Part shown: piece by piece, positions 57,431-64,000 of the stretch
Position numbering within the stretch: position 1 is the stretch's first letter
How the letters are laid out: every line of letters begins with the position of its first letter
Position numbers and translations under genes: made by a program
The notes under the pieces: model-generated
What the model saw: the letters and a program-made list of their open reading frames with translations, nothing else
Told to the model about the DNA's origin: nothing
Database searches by the model: none
NCBI GenBank assembly: GCA_949752795.1
Contig: OX457064.1
Location: forward strand, 41,288,368-41,352,367
DNA from: Hyperoodon ampullatus
Taxonomy: Eukaryota > Chordata > Mammalia > Artiodactyla > Ziphiidae
Direction: 5' to 3'
DNA: 64,000 nucleotides

Positions 57431-59147
57431 TTTTTTTTTTAGTGCTTTTCTTCAGAAAGTCAATTTAAGAGGCATCTGAACTTTCTTTTTGCAGTAGATA
57501 GGGGAAGAGGGAAAAAAATCAGGGGGCAAACAGCAGAGGAGGAAGTTGTGAGTCCTTGTGTGTTAACAGTTTGTGTTCTATCACAAATAGCGTTGTATAC
57601 ATTATAACATTTAAGGGTTATATGTCTTTATTTGCCACTATGATAAATCTTATAGGACACACAGTACTGAATCATGTGTAATAACTGCTCAGGAATGGCA
57701 TGTGGAAGATATTTAGGAGTTTGAGATTTTACTACCTCTCTTCTTATGGACATCCCAGGAATACTTCACAGGGCTTCATGATTTGTGCAAGGCAGAGATT
57801 AAAGTAATGTCTCTAATATTCATTAATTCTATACGTCTGTGTAATCTGTAATACACTGATAAATGTGACAACTGTGTTTACTTATCTTCAAACAAGCCAA
57901 AATGCAAGATACTTTCCCTTGCATAAGGATTAGGCCTTTACTTTTAGGTTGGAAAAACATGACCAAATATTTTAAATGTTACTGAAGCAATTCTGATATG
58001 TGTTCTTTTATTTTTATTTATGGATTTTCCTTTAGTGCTTTCAACTAGAGCTATCATCTCCGCCCCAGACTCTAGCTCCCCCCTCCTTCCCAGTAGGATT
58101 GCTCCTTCCTTCAGTAAATAAAACCTGTTGAAAAGATTGCTACTTTCTCTGCTTCCCATCACAAGGCCCTTAGTAGACTATTTACAGCCCTCTTTTGGAG
58201 TTGTAAAAAGCAGACAAACAGGAATTACTTTCCCTTATAATTTTAATTTTTTCAAGATACTGAGTAGACTTTCATTTTTATATTACATTAGAAGGAAAGT
58301 AATTTTATCTCTGAAATCTTTTGCAAATTCACTTACCAATATTATTCATTCATAAGGGTGATGTATATAGCCCTTTATCCTCTTTAAAGTACTAGTTTAC
58401 TGATGTGGGAGTTCTGTAGTCACTTTGTATGATGTTCTTTGTAGCATCAAGGCTTGAGGTAGTTTTGCTGAGTGATTTTGAAGTCAAGTTCTTCTAACTT
58501 AAATTAGATAAATGAGGAGCCTCTGATTGTGGTCTCAAGCTACTGACTTACTGATTTTATTCTCTTGAAGGAGAAAATATGATTTTTTATTCTCTTAGAA
58601 AATATGATTACAAGAAAGGACAGTTAACATTATATTTGTTCTTGAGGACAAATCATAAGGACAAATGTATTTATTTAACAATTACCAGTCAACATCATTT
58701 TGTTTCCCAACATCACCTAGGAAATACATCATTAATTAAATGAAACCTACTATTAGATTACAAATAGAATTACGGATGCAAGCAGCTTCTCCTGATTTTC
58801 TGAATAATATTAGTTGTTTTAGGAAATATGATATGCTAATGGCATTAACAGCAGTTAATGTTGAAACACCTCTTGACAAGAACGTGATCAAAAGAACATT
58901 AAGTGAATATCCATATTGCTGGGTTAAATAAGGGAGTCACACCCTGAGCCACGGATTGCCCTTCTGGAGAGCTGCATAACCTCAGGAAAGTCCATTAAAC
59001 CCAGATAGATCTTTTCATTCTGAAATAAAGATGTAAATATCTGTCTGTTTCTGTCAAAAAAGCCAAATAGCTAATTTAGCAAAAGTAATCAGGTGAAAAC
59101 AGATAAATTTCCAGAAATCCTTTAGAAATCATGTCTCTGTATAAATA
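57431..59147. other. unassigned, largely repeat-free sequence
   Basis: About 1.7 kb without recognised repeats. The 63-codon frame at 58740-58931 lies in non-repetitive sequence but has no domain, promoter or splice context. Confidence 0.4.
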
Positions 59148-59162
59148 TAACATTGTAATTTT

Positions 59163-59370
59163 TTTTTTTTTTTTTTTGCTGTATGCGGGTCTCTCACTGC
59201 TGTGGCCTCTCCCGTTGCGGAGCACAGGCTCTGGACGCGCAGGCTCAGCGGCCATGGCTCACGGGCCCAGCCGCTCCGCGGCATGTGGGATCCTCCCGGA
59301 CCGGGGCACGAACCCGCGTCCCCTGCATCGGCAGGCGGACTCTCAACCACTGCGCCACCAGGGAAGCCCC
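59163..59370 (-). mobile_element. CHR-1-type SINE
   Basis: T-run, 'gctgtatgcgggtctctcac' through 'gcgccaccagggaagccc'. Exact 15-bp target duplication TAACATTGTAATTTT at 59148-59162 and 59371-59385. CpG content is well preserved, so it is a young copy. Confidence 0.96.
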
Positions 59371-59385
59371 TAACATTGTAATTTT

Positions 59386-60703
59386 AAGCATAAGGAAAAA
59401 TTATTGAGTGAAATATTTCCCAGAAATCACCATTATAGAATCTGCAGACTCCCTGACTTTGTGTTTTCAGAGGAATGAGTTGCTAGGGAAGTTATCACCT
59501 TATTTTTTTCGTTATTTTGTGTTTGGCTTCATGGAGCAATAACAAAGTTACAAGTTACGGGATTCTTTTCTCGGGAGGACATCTGGAGGAAGTCACTTCA
59601 GAGCCACTGTGGCCATCAAGATGTTTTAAAGGACCAGGCTCCTTATTTTTTCCCTTGCAGTTTTCAGCAGTGGCCTTTATCCTTAAATTATCTGCTTATA
59701 CCTCTTAGGAATCACATCCACTTTCCTGCAAGTAAATTGGTGGTGGTGGTGGTGATGGTGGGTAGATAGGAACTATATCTATATCACCATTCTTTGCTAT
59801 AAAGAGGAACCCTGAGGATTTAGGGTTTGTTTGTTTGCTTGCTTGCTTACTTTATTAGCTGGGTATATGGCTGGCCAGATGAAGTAAGAGTTCTGTTGGT
59901 TAAAAAGAGGAGGGAAATAGATATTGGGAAGGCAGCAAGCAGCATCTGCCACAGCCCAGTTTTACCCTGTTAGAACCAAAATCCCTTGGGTAGGTATACA
60001 GTTCTAGGAAAGGAATATTTTATAGAAAAAAAGATGAAATCTACCTAAGGAACTTTCCTATGTGATGACAGATAGATAGGAAGGAGAAGGTGGAGGGACA
60101 GGAGTAGGAAAGAGGAAAGAGAATGAAACGTAGTGCAATACTCTTCAATGAGTTTTTCCCCTAAGATAGACCAAATAAAAACATATGCTGTCACTTTCAA
60201 ATACCTTACTGAAATCAACCAACCAAATTAGTATCATCATTTTTCAGATATAAAGAATATAATCTTATTTGGAAATCATTCCTGTAATAAAGCTAGAATC
60301 ATTTTGGAAGCAGTTGGCCTTTAGAGACAGTGGACTACATGACTATAAACTATTTATATGTATGTGTGTGTGTGTGTGTGTGTATGTATATATGTATGTA
60401 TGGCTACTCCAACTTGATGACTTATGATAGGTTATACAAACTGATGAACCCTTCAGTATTTTTTTTTTATCATCGTGTTTACCTTATAGATTTAAATGGG
60501 ATAAAGACTATATAATTGCACCTTGTACTTAATGCTTGGTGCATCATTGGGACTATTGGCATTCATTGACTTTATGAATGTTTTATAGAGAGCCTTACTT
60601 TTATACTTTTTCCATGAAAATCATCCTAATTCTCTTTTTGGTTTTGTTAAACTGCTTATCTCCCAGCATCAGTGTTGTCCTCCAGGGGACTCCCCCCACC
60701 TCC
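59386..60703. other. unassigned sequence with three microsatellites
   Basis: (GGT)n at 59739-59763, (TTTG)n(CTTG)n at 59826-59850 and (TG)n(TA/TGTA)n at 60355-60402. No repeat family or exon otherwise. Confidence 0.5.
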
Positions 60704-60731
60704 TGGAAGTAAGCATGCAGGCTTACTTCCA
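60704..60731. repeat. perfect 11-bp inverted repeat, 6-bp loop
   Basis: TGGAAGTAAGC (60704-60714), spacer ATGCAG, GCTTACTTCCA (60721-60731). The arms are exact complements. Each arm contains GGAAGT/ACTTCC, an ETS-type core. No transposon end is recognised at either arm. Confidence 0.92.
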
Positions 60732-60792
60732 CCCTCATCTCTGACAACTAGCTCTTCCCTACTTATAGACAGTAAATAAAAATCCTGTTGTT

Positions 60793-60967
60793 GGGCTTCC
60801 CTGGTGGCGCAGTGGTTGAGAGTCCGCCTGCCGATGCAGGGGACACGGGTTCGTGCCCCGGTCCAGGAAGATCCCACATGCCGCGAAGCGGCTAGGCCCG
60901 AGAGCCGTGGCCGCGGAGCCTGTGCTCCGCAAAGGGAGAGGCCACAGCGGTGAGAAGCCCGTGTACC

Positions 60968-60994
<27 letters not shown>
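60793..60994 (+). mobile_element. CHR-1-type SINE, slightly shortened body
   Basis: 'gggcttccctggtggcgcag', 'gggttcgtgccccggtccag', 'gagccgtggccgcggagcct', 'cgtgtaccgc' type end, then a long pure A-tail. Target duplication AAAAATCCTGTTGTT at 60778-60792 and 60995-61009. It lacks about 15-20 bp of the usual middle ('cctgcgcgtccgga'). Confidence 0.95.
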
Positions 60995-61002
<8 letters not shown>

Positions 61003-61009
61003 TGTTGTT

Positions 61010-61755
61010 TTCTAACTTTCAATTCCCCTCTTCCTTCGTGTCCACCTCAGCTCCTTCTCCTGCCCATTTCACTACATCTTCCTTCACCCCATCTCACTCC
61101 AATTTTCTTGTTGCACTCATATCAACTTGGTCATTCTCACCTTCAGTTTAATGACTGGTAATCATACACCAGGTGTCAAATTAGATTTATTTTTCAAATG
61201 CAAGAACTATTCCTTATTTGAGATATTATGGAAATGGTCCATGTCTTGTGTCCTTATGCTATAACATCATGTGCAGTATTCCAGGTTCTCATGCCCTGGG
61301 ATCCTGGCCTGCTTTCATTGACTGTGGTCCTATCCTACACCTTAACTGTGAAACAAGGGTTGACTTCTTTCTTGTCGGTCATGGGGAGGGTATCTTCCTA
61401 TTATACTAACTCATATTCCCCTCTGTAGTCCCTTCTGACTCCATCTGAACCCTCTGAAAGGGAATATCTAGGGTTTCCCTTTCCAGGACTGCTCTGTAAC
61501 ACTACAGTACCTCTTGAGAAGTTCAGGTTTACATCAGGTTTTAGGCATGTTGATTTTCTCTACTAGAGTAATTTAATCAGGGCATCACCAAAACTACGAA
61601 AGTTGATTTAAATATTCCTGTGCTACTTAGGTATCAACTTCTGTGTCTTTATTATATAAACTGCACACTCTTTCTTTAGTTCTCATCTTAGGCTCTATAG
61701 AAAGAGAGCTCCTGATCTAATGATTAACTGTTACTAAAAGTGTTATTAATTGGGG
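61010..61755. other. unassigned sequence
   Basis: Pyrimidine-rich start, then mixed sequence. Overlapping 63- and 66-codon frames at 61218-61428 have no domain. No repeat family assigned. Confidence 0.4.
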
Positions 61756-61769
61756 TTTCATGGATTTTT

Positions 61770-62106
61770 ATTGAAGTACAGTTGATTTACAATGTTGTGT
61801 TAGTTTCGGGTGTACAGCAAAGTGATTCAGTTATATATATTATATATATATATATTATATATATATTATATATACACACATATATATAATATATATATAT
61901 ATTATTTTACAGATTCTTTTCCCTTATAGGTTATTACGAACTATTTTGCTATACAGTAGGTCCTTGTTGGTTATCTATTTTATATATAGTAGTGTGTATA
62001 TGTTAATCCCAAACTCCTAATTTATCCCTGCCTCCTTTCCCCTTTGGTAACCATAAGTTTGTTTTCTGTCTGTGGGTCTATGTCTGTTTTGTATATAAGG
62101 TCATTT
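61770..62106 (-). repeat. old L1 3' UTR, left part of a split copy
   Basis: 'attgaagtacagttgattta', 'gggtgtacagcaaagtgatt', a long AT expansion at 61831-61906, 'tgctatacagtaggtccttg' and 'ggtaaccataagtttgtttt'. It stops at 'gtcatttgcatcatt' and resumes at 63138. The whole split L1 is bounded by TTTCATGGATTTTT (61756-61769) and TTTCACGGATTTTT (63405-63418), a 14-bp target duplication with one mismatch. Confidence 0.93.
61831..61906. repeat. AT-rich microsatellite inside L1
   Basis: About 75 bp of TA/TTA units with a central ACACAC. It lies where the L1 consensus reads 'cagttatacatatacatata', so it has grown from that native seed. It is nearly self-complementary. Confidence 0.9.
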
Positions 62107-62121
62107 GCATCATTTTTTTTT

Positions 62122-62498
62122 GCATTTTTGAGTGTTTTATTTCTATCAAACTGGATAAAATGTGTGTATTTCTCAGACAGAAAAGACATGTCGAGGTAGA
62201 AATGTACCTTTCAACTATTCATGGGTACACAAGTACACTGGGGAGATTGTAAAAGTGCAGATTGTGATTCAGTAGGTCTGGTGGGCCTGAGTTCTATTTT
62301 ATTCACAAGCTCATTTTTAACTAGTGATGCCACAGTCTCTGATTCATTAACCACAATTGTGAATAGCAGAGACATAATTAGAAAGGTAAAAATTCATATT
62401 TAACTTTGAACTTAAAGTTTTATGGATTTTACATGTTTAATAGAATAGTAAACACAGCAGCAACAATCATTTCTGATATTTACTGTAGACTGTGTATC
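62122..62498 (-). other. candidate L1 3'-transduced segment
   Basis: About 377 bp of non-L1, non-SINE sequence between the A-tail of a young L1 and the left copy of the duplication that bounds that L1. Read on the minus strand, it begins after an interrupted A-tail and ends with AATAAA (complement at 62136-62141) about 15 bases before a short A-run. That is the layout of a transcript that read through the L1's own poly(A) signal. The 60-codon frame at 62221-62403 is not supported as a gene. Confidence 0.6.
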
Positions 62499-63124
62499 TT
62501 TTTTATTTTTAATATTTTTATTTTTTTTAACATCTTTATTGGAGTATAATTGCTTTACAGTGGTGTGTTAGTTTCTGCTTTATAACAAAGTGAATCAGCT
62601 ATACATATACATATGTTCCCATATCTCTTCCCTCTTGCGTCTCCCTCCCTCCCATCCTCCCTATCCCACCCTTCTAGGTGGTCACAAAGCACCAAGCTGA
62701 TCTCCCTGTGCTATGCGGCTGCTTCCCACTAGCTATCTGTTTTACGTTTGGTGGTGTATATATGTCCATGCCACTGTCTCACTTTGTCACAGCTTACCCT
62801 TCCCTCTCCCCATATCCTCAAGTCCATTCTCTAGTAGGTCTGTGTCTTTATTCCCGTCTTACCCCTAGGTTCTTCATGACCGTTTTTTTTTTCTTATATT
62901 CCATATATATGTGTTAGCATGCGGTATTTGTTTTTCTCTTTCTGACCTACTTCACTCTTATGACAGACTCTAGTAGGTCCATCCACCTCACTACAAATAA
63001 CTCAATTTCATTTCTTTTTATGGCTGAGTGATATTCCATTGTATATATGTGCCACATCTTCTTTATCCATTCATCTGTTGATGGACACTTAGGTTGCTTC
63101 CATGTCCTGGCTATTGTAAATAGA
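62499..63124 (-). repeat. young L1 3' end, 5'-truncated
   Basis: Complement begins with an interrupted T-run (62499-62528), then 'aacatctttattggagtata', 'cacccttctaggtggtcaca', 'tcatgaccgttttttttttc' and 'ctatgtaaatagagc'-type end. It is near-consensus, so much younger than the L1 around it. Including the segment at 62122-62498 it is bounded by GCATCATTTTTTT at 62107-62119 and 63125-63137. C-runs at 62643-62671 give a G-quadruplex motif on the minus strand. Confidence 0.93.
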
Positions 63125-63137
63125 GCATCATTTTTTT

Positions 63138-63404
63138 AGATTCCATATGTAAACAATATCATATGATATTTGTCTTTCTCTGTCTGACTTACTTCACTTA
63201 GATAATCTCTGGGTCCATCCATGTTGCTACAGATGGCATTATTTAATTCTTTTTGATGGCTGAGTACTATTCCATTGTATAAATATACCACATCTCCTTT
63301 ATTCATTCATCTGTCGATGGACATTTAGATGCTTTCATGTCTTGGGTGTTGTAAGTAGTGCTGCAGTGAACATTGGGGGTGCATGTATCTTTTTGAATTA
63401 CGGT
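63138..63404 (-). repeat. old L1, right part of the split copy
   Basis: 'agattccatatgtaaacaat', 'cttacttcacttagataatc', 'gatggctgagtactattcca', 'gtagtgctgcagtgaacatt' and 'gaattacggttttcac' continue the L1 that stopped at 62106, without loss of sequence. Confidence 0.92.
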
Positions 63405-63418
63405 TTTCACGGATTTTT

Positions 63419-64000
63419 CAAGATCTCCTTAGATCATTTCCTGTTAGGAATCAAACTGAAATTATAAAAGCAATCATTTGGATTACACTTCAGTCACCAA
63501 TTATGTTATCTATACGTTTACTAAATTTGAGATTTCTTGCCCTTCAAATTTAGGAATTTTTAATCGAAAGAAGCACTTTGAGAGAAATTTAGTTTTTTTT
63601 TTCTTTCAGTTAAAAAACAGTCAGGAAGTAAAACAAAATATATATAAGGGAGCATTTTGACCATAGAAATCATACAGTTGTGATACTAGTAAGTATATAG
63701 TAAGTTTATTATTCTTTCTACAAATTTGTTCACAGAATTTAAGGTTAATATGAACTGTTTCTGGCACTGCTAATCCCATGTATTGTGTGTGACAAAGAGC
63801 AGGATCAGGACTTCTGATTTAAGTTCTCTTCTTGGCATGTCTCTCTAGATTCCCTAGAGTCAAATCTTTCCAGTAACCTGAACTAGTCTGTCTGGTTTCA
63901 TGAGCTCTTCTGTATTAAATACATGCAAACAAGAGGAATTTTCAGTAAGATTGTTAAAATTTAGATGAAATCTTCTCATTTTACTACGTAATTTTAGGTA
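63419..64000. other. unassigned sequence to the window end
   Basis: No repeat or exon recognised. T12 run at about 63594-63604. Confidence 0.4.

Noticed and set aside
58740..58931. 63-codon frame in non-repeat sequence
   Set aside because: Too short and without any supporting signal; kept only as part of an unassigned stretch.
1..64000. CRISPR arrays, operons, rRNA or tRNA genes
   Set aside because: No regular spacer arrays and no bacterial features. The only tRNA-like sequences are the decayed heads of CHR and MIR SINEs, which are not tRNA genes.

Overview
This window is nuclear DNA of a placental mammal, most probably a cetacean. It is AT-rich and contains no gene that can be supported. 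The lineage call rests on nine copies of a short tRNA-derived SINE of the CHR type (head 'ggcttccctggtggcgcagt', tail 'gagaggccac...gtgag...', then A-tail) and three copies of a longer, more decayed CHR relative. CHR SINEs are confined to Cetacea, hippopotamus and ruminants. The short form is the abundant whale/dolphin type, and no BovB or Bov-tA element, which ruminant DNA of this length would normally carry, was seen. A mariner end of the cetartiodactyl type agrees. All family names here come from recognising consensus sequence by eye, not from a database search.

Layout. 0-5 kb: AT-rich sequence with an L1M 3' end, a MIR, a reverse L1 tail and an L2 tail. 5.9-7.1 kb: a decayed forward L2. 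8.3-11.5 kb: an unassigned old repeat, a hAT-like element and a reverse MaLR (ancient LTR retroelement) with LTR-internal-LTR layout. 12.3-15.5 kb: reverse L1 with a palindromic microsatellite, a MIR, a G-quadruplex candidate and an L2 split by a SINE. 17.5-22.7 kb: a reverse-strand L1 nest with at least four L1 insertions and two SINEs. 22.7-27.3 kb: mostly unique sequence with one L1 3' end. 27.3-28.7 kb: three SINEs and a MER20. 31.4-35.65 kb: a long forward ancient L1M split by a SINE. 35.9-46 kb: unique sequence with MER5, L2, MIR and an LTR. 46.2-48.1 kb: a second MaLR. 49.6-52.9 kb: the longest stretch free of recognised repeats. 52.9-57.4 kb: SINEs, L2 relics, a mariner end, a 21-bp tandem repeat and an L1 tail. 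59-63.4 kb: two SINEs, then an old L1 interrupted by a younger L1 that appears to have carried 3' flanking DNA with it.

No open reading frame looks like a host gene. The longest (261 codons, 27094-27879) is mostly two back-to-back SINEs, and most other long frames lie in SINE, L1, L2 or microsatellite sequence. The window is best read as intergenic or deep intronic. Its most informative content is the insertion history, dated by nesting and target-site duplications. There are also a few non-repeat segments that could be conserved regulatory DNA; that needs cross-species alignment. No previously undescribed gene system was found. The strongest candidate for something new is the L1 3' transduction at 62.1-63.1 kb.
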